Positions 19,610 to 30,023 of a stretch of 64,000 nt of DNA are shown here, piece after piece (position 1 is the stretch's first letter; every line of letters begins with the position of its first letter). The stretch covers positions 19,423,799 through 19,487,798 of the forward strand of contig NC_083590.1 in the NCBI RefSeq assembly GCF_027579695.1, in the 5' to 3' direction. The translations under genes and the position numbers were made by a program. The DNA is from Neoarius graeffei. Its lineage: Eukaryota; Chordata; Actinopteri; Siluriformes; Ariidae. The notes below the pieces were generated by a model that saw nothing but the letters and a program-made list of their open reading frames with translations, had not been told where the DNA came from and did not search any database.

Positions 19610-20600
19610 ACAGTCTTTCTTTCTTTCTTTCTTTCTTTTAATTTTTGGTTGGTCGTGAAGTATGTGAACTGAATCCCACAGTCGTACGAACCAGCAGAGG
19701 GCGCAAAATCCCTAAACTTCATCTACATCTATAAAGAATAGATTCATTCTCTCTCTCTCTCTCTTTGTTATAGATTTCTATTTTATGATTTCTACATTAT
19801 CGAGTCCAAACATTCTTTTTATTTTCCAGCACAAAATTAAATGCTACAGGAAAAAAAAAGTTTGTATCTGAGCATCATGCTCCATAAGAGAGCACTTTTC
19901 AGATGAAAAAAGAAAGCATAATGAAGGCTGCTGGGTTTTGGTGCAAAATGAAGAAGTGAGTGTGACAGTCAAAGTGTCCAGAAGAACTGGGGCTGGTTCT
20001 GGAAGATGCTCAGTAAAACCTCCAGCTGCATTCTGAGACTAAAGCAAAGTCAGTAATTGGTCTCAGACCAATTATTGACTTTGTCTCATTTATTATGGCT
20101 TACTGTTTACTGTTTATAGTATTTTTATAATGTTGAAACATTTCATTTCATTATTTCTTCAAGCCATTTATGGTCTCCAGCATTTCTTTCCATGTGCCCA
20201 AGCCTTTTAGGACTGTCTAGGCTGTGTAAGAGGAACACTGTGATTTCTCAGGCACACCTCTGGGAAATAAGCCATCACTACTAACTATAATTAAATAGTG
20301 TGTGTTTTAAAAAAAAAAAGTGAGCATGGTTCTTCTGATTAGATAATGTTTAACTGTTTTTACACGTGAGTTCCAGATAAACTGAATGACAAAAGACTGA
20401 CAAAAGCACAGCTTCACTACTTCACCCATTTCTGCTTGAATATCTGATGAATCATTCAGTTAAATGACTCGAATCGATTGAAAGATTTATTTATTATTAT
20501 TATTTGCACAAATAGCCTCTAAACGCGTATGTAAATCTAACAGCCTGCGCACGGAGTTCTGATTGGTCAGAGCGAGTGTGAGGCCACGCCCACCCACCCA
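19610..20600. other. Non-coding stretch between the two genes
   Basis: It holds a TTTC microsatellite (19611-19638), a CT run (about 19750) and an 18-bp-arm hairpin (20046-20082). No exon with splice support was found. Confidence 0.6.
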
Positions 20601-20609
20601 CTCAGTTTC

Positions 20610-20615
20610 TATAAA
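20610..20615 (+). promoter_or_regulatory. TATA box of the RERG-like gene
   Basis: TATAAA lies 72 bp upstream of the ATG. A CACC-rich GGCCACGCCCACCCACCCA block (20582-20600) just upstream could bind KLF/Sp factors. Transcription would begin near 20640, giving a 5' leader of about 40 bases. Confidence 0.6.
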
Positions 20616-20681
20616 GCATCTCTGAGAGCCTCAGAGTCCCCCATGTTATCTGGTTGGTTTTGAGCTCTGTTCCCTTTACAG

Positions 20682-20796
20682 ATGGTGGTTCAGGTCGAGT
20701 CTCGAATCCGCTACAGCAGCAAGAGGATGGACACAAATCAGCCCAAAGTGGAGGCGAATATTTTACTGCTTGGAGCTGATAATGTGGGGAAGTCTG
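20682..20796 (+). CDS. rergl-like: RERG-like exon 1 (N-terminus and P-loop)
   Basis: ATG at 20682; donor TCTG|GTGAGT. It encodes a 20-odd-residue polar leader and the P-loop. Positions equivalent to Ras G12 and G13 are D33 and N34. Confidence 0.92.
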
Positions 20797-22278
20797 GTGA
20801 GTTTGTGTGTGTTTTTTAATCAAAAGCAGTGTTTAACTGTAATTATATAGAAATGGACACTGTTCCTTGGAATATAATGTGCAATTTATTTGCATAAATG
20901 ACTTATCATATGCATTTTGCAAAGGTCATTAAAAAAAATGTTTGGTTTTTTTTTTCCTCTTCTCAGCACTAATAGTGCGTTTCCTGACTAGAAGATTTAT
21001 TGGAGAATACGGCTCTATAGGTAAGCAGCACGAAACCTCATGTAGTCCTTCTGGAAGTCCTTACAGATATAATAAATCCAAGGCTTTTCGTAGTAAAATT
21101 CACCGATAAAATGTTTCCTCCTCATGATTCTTCTTCCAGAATCCATATACAGTCATCATGATAAGATTGACGGCCGAGACATCTGCTTCAACATCTGGGA
21201 CTCACTCTGTCCACAGGTGAGAAAGATCTTTGTGTGTTTTTTGTATGTGTGCGTCCAGCTAACTGGATTAATGCTTGATCCAGGAGCCTTTGAAAGGCAT
21301 CAGGGTTGGAGTAAAACTCATGTCTTTCAGAGTTAAATGACTTATTAAAACCAGATATTAGAAAGGGTGAGGAGTCCAAAATGATTCTACAACAAACAAC
21401 CCTTAGCTAACCAAAGCATCCGAAAATGGCCCGTTAAGAGCGTAATGCCACCATGCTGTTTTCCTAGGAACAGTTTGAGATCTTGAGTACTTTTGTGTTT
21501 TTGTTTTAAGTTTTTCGGTTCAAGTTCTTGGTTTGTTTGAATATAAACCAGCAATTTGCCAAGGTTTTTTTTTTTTTTTTAATTGTCAAGACTGATGGCT
21601 CTCACACACAACCTGTGGTTTTTTTATTTTATTTTTTTTATTAACTCTTAAACTAAGCTACAAAAGCATCTTTGGGGGGGCGAATAAAACGTAACTATGA
21701 GGATTAATGTAGTACTTTGGTTCAGGCATCAACTGCAGTACAGTAGGATCCCTTTTGAGCGTCTGTTTCTTGAAAGTGAAGCTGTCAAACTGGTGTGATG
21801 TCACAAATCTTAAAGGCGCATCATCTAACTTCAATATCCTCATGTTTTTGTTTTTCCCCAGAATGCTGAAGAAGTGGGCCACATCAGCAACCGGCAACTG
21901 CAGTGGTCCGACGGCTTCATCCTGGTCTACAGCATCTGCGACCGGGCGAGCTTCAACTTGGTGCGACAGCAGGTCCAATACATTCGCCAAGCGCAGCAGA
22001 AACTCTCCAGCTCCGTGCCGCTCATCATCGTGGGGAATAAACGAGACCTGCAGCACCGGCGTGCCGTCTCCAGCGAGGAAGGACGGCTCCTGGCGCTCTC
22101 GGCTGACTGCGGTTTCTTTGAGATCTCTGCAGCTGAAGCGCACCACGGCGTAGTCATGGTGTTCCATGAACTGTTGGACCAGATCCGTGAGGCGAGGGCG
22201 CTCAAAAAGGGCGCGGCCGGGTTCAAGGGCATCGTCAGGAGCATGTCTGCTGTTTTTGGAAGGAAGAGGACTGAGTAG
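20682..22278 (+). CDS. rergl-like: RERG/RERGL-type small GTPase, complete, four exons
   Basis: Exons 20682-20796, 20967-21020, 21140-21216 and 21862-22278 join to a 220-residue protein. The P-loop is GADNVGKS (31-38), followed by SALIVRFLTRRFIGEY (38-53), close to RERG, RERGL and RASL11. NKRD (141-144) and SAA (171-173) are the base-contact motifs. RERG proteins are cytosolic Ras relatives without a CAAX prenylation box; this one ends KRTE and also lacks it. ESIY after the switch and WSDGFILVY favour RERGL. The DxxG motif reads DSLC and the catalytic Gln position is Pro (81). The start ATG follows a CAG that could be an acceptor, but the upstream TATA makes a simple 5' leader likely. Confidence 0.92.
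20967..21020 (+). CDS. rergl-like: RERG-like exon 2
   Basis: The acceptor is CTCTTCTCAG and the donor GTAAGC; 54 bases. It encodes LIVRFLTRRFIGEYGSI, the helix after the P-loop and switch I. Compared with RERGL the switch is one residue shorter, and the Thr that coordinates magnesium in Ras is absent. Confidence 0.92.
21140..21216 (+). CDS. rergl-like: RERG-like exon 3
   Basis: The acceptor is TTCTTCCAG and the donor CAG|GTGAGA. It encodes ESIYSHHDKIDGRDICFNIW and then DSLCPQ, where DTAGQE would stand in Ras. Confidence 0.92.
21862..22278 (+). CDS. rergl-like: RERG-like exon 4 (C-terminal half)
   Basis: The acceptor is TTTTTCCCCAG; stop TAG at 22276. It encodes WSDGFILVYSICDRASF, LIIVGNKRDLQHRRAVSSEE, FFEISAAEAHHGV and a basic C-terminus with RSMSAVFGRKR, which mirrors the VFGKRRK end of RERGL. 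It is GC-rich relative to the flanking DNA, as expected for a conserved exon. Confidence 0.93.
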   Translation, partial: NAEEVGHISNRQLQWSDGFILVYSICDRASFNLVRQQVQYIRQAQQKLSSSVPLIIVGNKRDLQHRRAVSSEEGRLLALSADCGFFEISAAEAHHGVVMVFHELLDQIREARALKKGAAGFKGIVRSMSAVFGRKRTE

Positions 22279-22303
22279 ACTGAAATCTTTCTCAGGAAAG
22301 AGG

Positions 22304-22309
22304 AATAAA
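22304..22309 (+). terminator. Poly(A) signal of the RERG-like gene
   Basis: AATAAA lies 26 bases after the stop codon, making a very short 3' UTR unless a later site is used. Confidence 0.65.
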
Positions 22310-22319
22310 TAATATTGCG

Positions 22320-23242
22320 TCCACATTGGACTACGATTACTGATTCGGTTTGGATTTGAATGTTTGAAATCCGAGACTCTTGTGCAGCCTTAAAGATGTC
22401 ATAAGACTTGTTTTTGCCCCATCTGAAATCTCAAATCTGATTGGTCAGGAGGTGTTCACTTGTAAACATTCCACAACGTTAGATATAACAAACTGACTTA
22501 CACCAACTTTTTTTTTTTTTTTTTTTAAGAGGCATTAAACCACCTTATTTTATAGGGAAAATGGTCAGTTTTTCAACAGGGTAACAGTCAGTTTAATGGT
22601 GCACACGCACAAGTATTAATTCCTTACATATTGTATAAGAGCCATTTTAATGACCCTATCTAGTTGTTTTAAAAAAAAAAATCACTAGGAGGCAATTTCT
22701 ATGCAAAATCCATCTATTTGTGAGTCTGTCTTGAGTGCATAATGGGCTTCGTCTAAGAAAGTCTCGATGTTAAACCACTTCCCCTTCACTAGCATGAGAT
22801 CTATTCAGGAACAATGGAAACACCCTAATTCCAGCAACACACCAGTTTCAGTTTTTCTTGGACTACACTGACAGAAATGTTGTAATCTGAATCCTAATCT
22901 GCCCACACATACGCGTTACTATAAGCCTCGGGACCTGCCTTGAGTCAGACGGACTCCGATAAACACTTGTTTCACACTGACTGGAGAAGCGTTACGTTAC
23001 TTTATTACACCCTGATGGTTCATGATGCCCTGAAATGAACCCTTTTTTTTTTTTTTTTTCTTTTAAAAAGAAAAATGCATGTCACAAATTTGTTCCCTGT
23101 GTGGTGTTTGTTGTTAATACAGAGAAGTCTGTAAATTATTTTATAATAAAACATGAACTGAAATACAGTAATTTGTGAAATTTTTTTTTTTTTCATTCCC
23201 ACACACAAATAAACCTGACAAAGTATACCTCAAATACAGTGA
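22320..23242. other. Non-coding stretch, homopolymer-rich
   Basis: T-runs at 22509-22527 and 23042-23059; otherwise no gene, and no repeat family I can name. Confidence 0.5.
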
Positions 23243-23252
23243 TTTATAAAAT

Positions 23253-23608
23253 CTCATCTCATTATCTGTAGCCGCTTTATCCTGTTCTACAGGGTCGCAG
23301 GCAAGCTGGAGCCTATCCCAGCTGACTACGGGCGAAAGGCGGGGTACACCCTGGACAAGTCGCCAGGTCATCACAGGGCTGACACATAGACACAGACAAC
23401 CATTCACACTCACATTCACACCTACGCTCAATTTAGAGTCACCAGTTAACCTAACCTGCATGTCTTTGGACTATGGGGGAAACCGGAGGAAACCCACAGG
23501 GAGAACATGCAAACTCCGCACAGAAAGGTCCTTGCCGGCCACGGGGCTCGAACCCGGACCTTCTTGCTGTGAGGCGACAGTGCTAACCACTACACCACTG
23601 TGCCACCC
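23253..23608 (-). mobile_element. V-SINE copy
   Basis: Minus-strand copy with duplication TTTATAAAAT at 23243-23252 and 23609-23618. A 14-bp piece of the centre (the CACGCGGACACG region) is shortened. Confidence 0.93.
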
Positions 23609-24134
23609 TTTATAAAATATATATATTTTAATATCCATCCTTCCTGATTCCCTACTTCTGGCTGGAGCCTCATCACATCGCTCCTGTCGAGGACGGTCCC
23701 ATATGGACAGTCAAAAGACGCTCTGGACACTTACAGTAATACATGTATGTCTGAAGACTACAGCTAACTTTAGGACTGCAGCTATCATGAACAGTTTTGC
23801 ACTCAAGTTTCCATCAATTAACGGTTTATAACTTCAACAAAAGACTTCATGTCAAATCTATAACGAACTTCCTGGTTACACAGTTGTACTTTGTGACTCT
23901 ATAGGACACAGTTATAGAAGTGAGTTATAATCGTGTTCTCTGTTCTCACCCAGATGAGGATGGGTTCCCTTTTGAGTCTGGTTCCTCTCGAGGTGTCGTC
24001 TGAGGGAGTTTTTCCTTGTCACAGTCGCCACAGGCTTGCTCATTGGGGATAGATTAGGGATAAAATCAGATCATATGTTTAAAGTCAGGCAGGATGGTGG
24101 TGCCGTGGTTGGCACTGTCGCCTCACAGCAAGAA

Positions 24135-24482
24135 AGAGAAAGCACAACTTTATTCATCACACACTTGTGAAATCTCCTCTCTGCATTTAACCCATCTGAA
24201 GCAGTGAACACACATACCCAGAGTAGTGGGCAGCCATGCTAACAGCGCCCGGGGAGCAGTTGGGAGTCAGTTGCCTCGCTCAAGGGCGCCTCAGCCCAAG
24301 GCTGTCCCATATTAACCTAACCGCATGTCTGTGGGGGAAACCGGAGCACCCGGAGGAAACCCACACAGACACGGGGAGAACATGCAAACTCCACACAGAA
24401 AGGCCCTCGCTGGCTGCTGGGTTCGAACCCAGAACCTTCTTGCTGTGAGGCAACCGTGCTAACCACTACACCACCGTGCCAC
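24135..24482 (-). mobile_element. SINE-like insert, same tRNA head in opposite orientation
   Basis: On the minus strand the V-SINE-like head (GGTGGCACGGTGGTGTAGTG) and centre are followed not by the usual tail but by GCTCCCCGGGCGCTGTTAGC and GTGATGAATAAAGTTGTGCT. It thus appears to be a separate SINE subfamily sharing the 5' two thirds. Confidence 0.65.
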
Positions 24483-24658
24483 CCAGAAGGGTCTGGGTTT
24501 GAGCCTAGTGGAGTTTGCATGTTCTCCCCGTGTCTGCCTGGGTTTCCTCCGGGTGCTCCGGTTTCCCCCACAGTCCAAAGACATGCAGGTTAGGTTAACT
24601 GGTGACTCTAAATTGACCGTAGGTGTGAATGTGAGTGTGAATGGATGTCTGTGTCTAA

Positions 24659-25333
24659 GGTGGGGTTTACATTAGACCATATCAGTGGATCATCAGATTA
24701 ACGTTTTTAAAACGATTAGTGTGCACACAGCAACGCCAATACGCTCGGCTCCGCAGGCATCCTGCGCTCCAAATCACTCCGCCCTGAACAGCGAGTGCCC
24801 TCTGGAGGGTGCGCACTCCGGCCCTGTGCAGCTCACAGAGCGCGCGAGTGAAGTGCACAAGCAGTGATTCGGGACTGAGCCGCTGTGTGTGTGATCTCAG
24901 TGCATGTCGGGCATGCGCGTCACTTACCACTTGCAAGTGGAAGGATGGCAAGCCTAAAGACAATCATAACTACACAATGGGCAGTATTTGCATCAGTATT
25001 TGCAGTATTTTCATACTTTTATACTCTTTAATGAAAGGTGATACAAGGCGGAAGTCCGTGCCGTTTTTCAGCAGTCGCGTCACATGACCAACGCCAGCGA
25101 ATCAGGAAGGTGGATGTCACAGTGACGTTGTCCAATGACGACGCCAGCTAGAGCTCAGCACAGCGTATCCGCGTATTCTCAATGTTTACACAGCACCGGA
25201 CCAGACACGATCTGGATTGAATACGTGGACCCTGGCGGATTCCCGTTTCCCGGCGTTTCCAGGCATTTTAATGTAAATGGACAGTGCATCCACGAAGAAA
25301 ACGAGACAGATACGGTCTAATGTAAACTTGGCC
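24659..25333. mobile_element. Harbinger-like MITE family A, copy 1
   Basis: Ends GGTGGGGTTTACATTAGACC and GTCTAATGTAAACTTGGCC are inverted. Three bases flank each side (TAA 24656-24658, TCA 25334-25336). About 675 bp; three more copies at 26389, 55912 and 61726 allow alignment. The short apparent peptide MASLKTIITTQW is present in all and is not a credible gene. Confidence 0.8.
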
Positions 25334-25652
25334 TCAGTGTCAGCCCTGTGATGACCTGGCGACTTGTCCAGGGTGTACCCTGCCTTTCGCCCGTAGTCAG
25401 CTGGGATGGGCTCCAGCTTGCCTGCGACCCTGTAGAACAGGATAAAGCGGCTAGAGATGATGGATGGATGTTTAAAGTCTTTAATTTTCTGTAAAGCTGC
25501 TTTGCGACAGTGTCTGTTGCTAAAAGCGCTATATGAATAATAAAGCTTGAAATATTATTTGAAGACATTTTTATACGCTAGAGGGTTTTTTTTTTTCATT
25601 TTTGAGGCAAATAGTTAAAAATGCCAATACAATATTACAATAATACAATACT

Positions 25653-25995
25653 ATGGGTGATTGTTGTGAATTATCCCTCGCCTCCTGGTTGCTCCTATGA
25701 CTAATGCCCCTGTACCTCATTAATCATTTGACATTTTCCTCTCCTATCATTCTTTCTTGTCATTTTTTGGAGTAGCTATTACAATACTAATATTCCATAG
25801 ACTGGTGTTTCATTGGCTTTGGACCTGTACCCTGCACAAAGACAAAGTTGAATCCAATCTAATCTAATTGGACTACTCCAAAAAATGACAAGAAAGAATG
25901 ATAGGAGAGGAAAATGTCAAATGATTAATGAGGTACAGGGGCATTAGTCATAGGAGCAACCAGGAGGCGAGGGATAATTCACAACAATCACCCAT
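25653..25995. repeat. Perfect 123-bp inverted repeat with 97-bp spacer
   Basis: The arm 25653-25775 (ATGGGTGATTGTTGTG ... TTTTTTGGAGTAG) is base for base the reverse complement of 25873-25995. A transcript would fold into a long perfect hairpin. No coding content. Confidence 0.97.
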
Positions 25996-26099
25996 TGTAC
26001 CCTCTGCTTCCACAAATTAAGACTACTTACAATTTAAGAAACAACCAGTCACAGTGCCCTAAAGTTAATACAGATTCAAGAACTCATTTTTTCATAAAC

Positions 26100-26385
26100 C
26101 GTAAGTGCTAAAGAAGGCAACTGGACTTGCTTGAAATCCTTGAAGACGTTTCACCTCTCATCCAAAAGGCTTCTTCAGTTCTGTCTGACTAGTGGGGAGT
26201 TCCAGGTATTTATCCTCTAGTGGGCCAAAAAGCAACCTTACGGAGAGTCGTTGAGGTCACATGGGTCGTTGAGTCATCCTGTAGGTGTAGGTCACTGGGG
26301 GCCGGGTGTGAACGGTGTTCGCAGCCTAGAGGGTCGTTAGGGTGATCTGTGGGTCGTTGACTCAATGTGAGTGATTGAAGTCAGC
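26100..26385. repeat. Interspersed repeat-like stretch
   Basis: Text such as AAGACGTTTCACCTCTCATC, GGCTTCTTCAGTTCTG and repeated GGGTCGTTGA is typical of multi-copy fish elements (Penelope-like non-coding parts come to mind), but no coding domain is visible and the family is not certain. Confidence 0.4.
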
Positions 26386-26388
26386 TGA

Positions 26389-27058
26389 GGTGGGGTTTAC
26401 ATTAGACCGTATCAGCGGATCATCAGATTAACGTTTTTAAAACGATTAGTGTGCACACAGCAACGCCAATACACGGATACGCTTGGCTCCGCAGGCATCC
26501 CACGCTCCAAATCACTCCGCCCTGAACAGCGAGTGTCCTCTGGAGGGTGCGCACTCCGGCCCTGCGCAGCTCACAGAGCGTGCGAGTGAAGTGCACAAGC
26601 AGTGATTCGGGACTGAGCCGCTGTGTGTGTGATCTCAGCGCATATCACTTACCACTTGCAAGTGGAAGGATGGCAAGCCTAAAGACAATCATAACTACAC
26701 AATGGGCAGTATTTGCATCAGCATTTGCAGTATTTTCATACTTTTATACTCTTTAATGAAAGGTGATACAAGGCGGAAGTCCGCGCTGTTTTTCAGCAGT
26801 CGCGTCACATGACCAACGCCAGCGAATCAGGAAGGTGGATGTCACAGTGACGTTGTCCAATGACGACGCCAGCTAGAACTCAGCACAGCGTATCCGCGTA
26901 TTCTCAATGTTTACACAGCACCGGACCAGACACGATCTGGATTGAATACGTGGACCCTGGCGGATTCCCGTTTCCCGGCGTTTCCAGGCGTTTTAATGTA
27001 AACGGACAGTGCATCCGCGAAGAAAACGAGACAGATACGGGCTAATGTAAACTTGGCC
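26389..27058. mobile_element. Harbinger-like MITE family A, copy 2
   Basis: Same ends as copy 1, in the same orientation, with duplication TGA at 26386-26388 and 27059-27061. It is about 670 bp and very similar to copy 1, 1.7 kb away. Confidence 0.87.
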
Positions 27059-27366
27059 TGAGTTTTGGTGTGGATGTGTATTCAGTTTTACTATGACTTG
27101 GATGCCCGAGAACCTTCACAGACATTTTTTAATAGAATCACATTTAAATATGAATTAGCTGTTTAATTACCAGCACATCAGAATTTGCTAAGTGTTTTTG
27201 GATTCTTGGCGTCTATGATTTTTTTAGTGTTTATTATTGTATATTTTTGTCTTCTGCTTTGTTATGTTATGTATATTTGTCTTCTCTAATTAAAGACCAT
27301 TGATTGACCATTGATTGATGCTCCCACCACTGTGCTTCACAGCAGGGACGGTGTGTGTTCTCTTAT

Positions 27367-27922
27367 AGCCCTTTTCCACCAAATCAGTTCCAGGGCTGGT
27401 TCGGGGCCAGTGCTGGTGCTGGTTCACAACTCGTTCAACTTGCGAGCCAGCTGAGAACCAGTTTGCTTTTCCATAGCTCGCGGTGCTAAGGGAAGCCACG
27501 TCATTACGCCGCTATATACGTCAGTTACGTCGTTGTATACGTCAGTTACGTTGCTATGTTTGCATAAACCTTGGCGCGAATATCGAAGCAAAAACAACAC
27601 GGAAGAAGCAGCAGCAACAACAACAACAACAACAATAATAATAATAATAATGGATGACTTCGCGTTTGTACAGCTGCTGCTTCTCGTTGCTTAAAAATGG
27701 CGATCTTTCGCGGTCTTGTTATTGTTGTTGGTCTTAACAACTCCGCCCCCCCGCTGACGTAAGCGGTTCTTTCCTCTGACCCAGCAGAGAGTTGGTGCTA
27801 GCCTGGAACCGTTTTTTCTGGCCTCAGAGCCAGTTCTTTGTCAGTGGAAACAGAAAACCCGGTTCCAAACTAAGCACTGGCCCCGAACCAGCCCTGGAAC
27901 TGCTTTGGTGGAAAAGGGGCAA
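27367..27922. mobile_element. MITE with long inverted ends (CCTTTTCCACCAAA type)
   Basis: Left AGTTCCAGGGCTGGTTCGGG and right CCCGAACCAGCCCTGGAACT are inverted, within outer CCCTTTTCCACCAAA and TTTGGTGGAAAAGGGG. The inside has a CAA/ATA microsatellite (27612-27650). Probably non-autonomous Harbinger-like; the duplication is unclear. Confidence 0.75.
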
Positions 27923-28030
27923 TGTGACGAGCAACGTTGAGTTTCCACCAAGCATAGCACTTCTTTGTGTCAAACCCACAAAGTACAAATTTGCAATTAC
28001 CGACTGTCTTTGCTATTTCACATATAATCC

Positions 28031-28400
28031 CTAATCAAAAGTTTGTACACCCCTGCTCTACTCATTCATATTTTTTTCTGTATTTAACTGTGTTCTATAT
28101 TGGAGAACGATACTGAAGACATCAAAACTATGAAGTAACATATATGGAATTATGTGGTAAACAAAAAAAGGGTTAAGAAATACAAAAAGTTTGATATTTT
28201 AGATTCTTCCCAGTATCCAGCGTTTACCTTGATGACGCTTTACACACTGTTGGCATTATCTTAACCAGCTTCATGAGGTAGTCACCTGGAACACTTTTCA
28301 ATTCTCATCAGAAGTTAATTAGTGGATGAGTTTCTTCCTTCTTAATGCGTTTTAGACCAAACAGTAAATAGCCCTATTCCACAACTGTAATAATCCATAC
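28031..28400. mobile_element. Degraded end of a Tc1-like MITE
   Basis: TCAAAAGTTTGTACACCCCT and the following text (AACCAGCTTCATGAGGTAGT, CACCTGGAACACTTTTCA) match the ends of the better preserved element at 39992-41589. The other end is not found here. Confidence 0.6.
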
Positions 28401-28629
28401 TACGTCATGAACCATTCAACTAAGTAAAGAGAAACGACATCTATCATTACTTTAAGACATGAAGTAACAAAAAAAAAACTTTTTGCTTTTGCTTTATGGA
28501 TGAAAACTACTGAAGTAATTTTGAAAAGTTTCATCCAGTTGTTTGATTACTAATCTTAAAAAAGTTCTTATTATACACAAATGAAGAAATTTTCACTTAA
28601 TTATGACGTTTCGATCTCTTTCTTAGCTG

Positions 28630-29623
28630 CACTGCAAAAAATAAAAATCTTAGGAAGTTTATTTGTCTGTTTTCAAGTCAAAACATCTAGCCACCCTTAT
28701 TATAAGACATAATTGCCCAACAAGCGAAACCTCATTTAGCTAGAAAGGCTAGTTTTTAGACAGTCCATCTTGAAAATCTTGTATAGACAAAATGTCTTGA
28801 AAAAGTCTTATTTGGAGCACCTTTGAAAATAAAACAAGTTTTTTTTTTAAACAAGTACATTTTGGACATTTGTCAAATGCGGTTCATCTTGTTTCAAGAA
28901 AAAAACAAAACAAAGTATGCTTGTTTTGGGAATAAATGAACTTTACTGAAATCTTTGAATCTTGCCCCCAAAATGCACTGTTGCTTTGGCGTTGTGTAAG
29001 CACTGTAAGTCAAAATGCGTAGACTTTTTTTTTTTTTTTTTTTGGTGCCTGAGGTCCTGGGGAAGTGGAATCTTAAGAGATGTTTTAATGTTTGAATGTT
29101 GAAATGGGAAAAAAAATAAACTTGTTGCAATGCTACACGTGTCGTCAACTTGATTCAAGATAGTCTCTGGTCTCATATCTAGAGTATTTTACTAATTACA
29201 GGTCACAAAAGGAGAATCTTTTAAGCTAGCAATGCTTAGTTGTAGAATTTAACAATCCTAATATTAGTATATTTATCTTAAATTCAGTTTTTACTGCTAA
29301 GACTTTGTCATGAATTTAAGTGAAATACCCTTAAAATGAAATAAATAAAAATGACTTGAATGGCTAAATGTAAGAAGTACGATCTTGTTATAAGAACTAT
29401 TTTGATTATTTTGAGTTAATCAGATCTCGCATAATAAGTTCCCCAATCTTATTTTGGAATTATTTCATCTAAAAACAGGTTCGATTTTTCATCTTACTTT
29501 AAGAAATCTTACCAAGTCAAATTTGACTAGTTCCATTGGCAGATTTTTTTCACCTGATTCAAGCAAATATGCTTTGTTTTAATCTTTTATTTCTTATTTT
29601 TGAAAGGCCATTTTTTTGCAGTG
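28630..29623. mobile_element. About 1-kb MITE with CACTGCAAAAAA ends
   Basis: Left CACTGCAAAAAATAAAAAT and right ATTTTTGAAAG ... TTTTTTTGCAGTG are inverted. CACTGCAAAAA termini are common on fish non-autonomous hAT-like elements. The interior is AT-rich and non-coding. Confidence 0.6.
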
Positions 29624-29687
29624 TGACATCTTGATCATATCTAACGTTTGGCATCTTTGGCCATTGCCCGATGGTGCACGTGACATA

Positions 29688-29990
29688 GGCCCTGTCCACA
29701 CGGCAACGGATTCAGGTGACTCCTATACAATTGCTTATCGTTTAGGCCTGGCGTCCACACGGCACCGGCGTTTTGGGTGCCCCAAACGCAATCTTTTTGA
29801 GAACGGGTTCCAGAGTGGAAAGATCTGGCAACGTTGCCGTTGTGAAGTCGTCTGGATGAGTAGAACGGATTTGTTTACGATGACGTCACAACCACATGAC
29901 TGTGAGTGCTTCACGCCGGGTAGAAGTGTAACGAATATCACCAGGAAAAAGCCTTACAGAGCACTAGTGAGAGTGAAACACAAGCTTGGA

Positions 29991-30023
<33 letters not shown>

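Larger units (their letters stand above)
24087..25468 (+). mobile_element. V-SINE with two nested insertions
   Basis: Duplication TGTTTAAAGTC at 24076-24086 and 25469-25479 defines the outer limits. The V-SINE body is found in three pieces: about 24087-24134, 24483-24658 and 25334-25468. The first gap holds a SINE-like insert, the second a Harbinger-like MITE. Confidence 0.88.
23640..25560 (+). mobile_element. LINE/SINE-type 3' end repeat split by a V-SINE
   Basis: The left part (to 24086) reads GATGAGGATGGGTTCCCTTTT, GGTTCCTCTCGAGG and GGCTTGCTCATTGGGGATAG. The right part (25480-25560) reads AAAGCTGCTTTGCGACAGTG and GCGCTATATGAATAATAAAG. Together they form the 3' end common to several fish retroposons. 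The V-SINE at 24087-25468 divides them. Confidence 0.7.

Noticed and set aside
26547-26756. Short frame ending MASLKTIITTQWAVFAS, present four times
   Set aside because: Present at the same place in all Harbinger-like family A copies, with shifting frames; part of the MITE.
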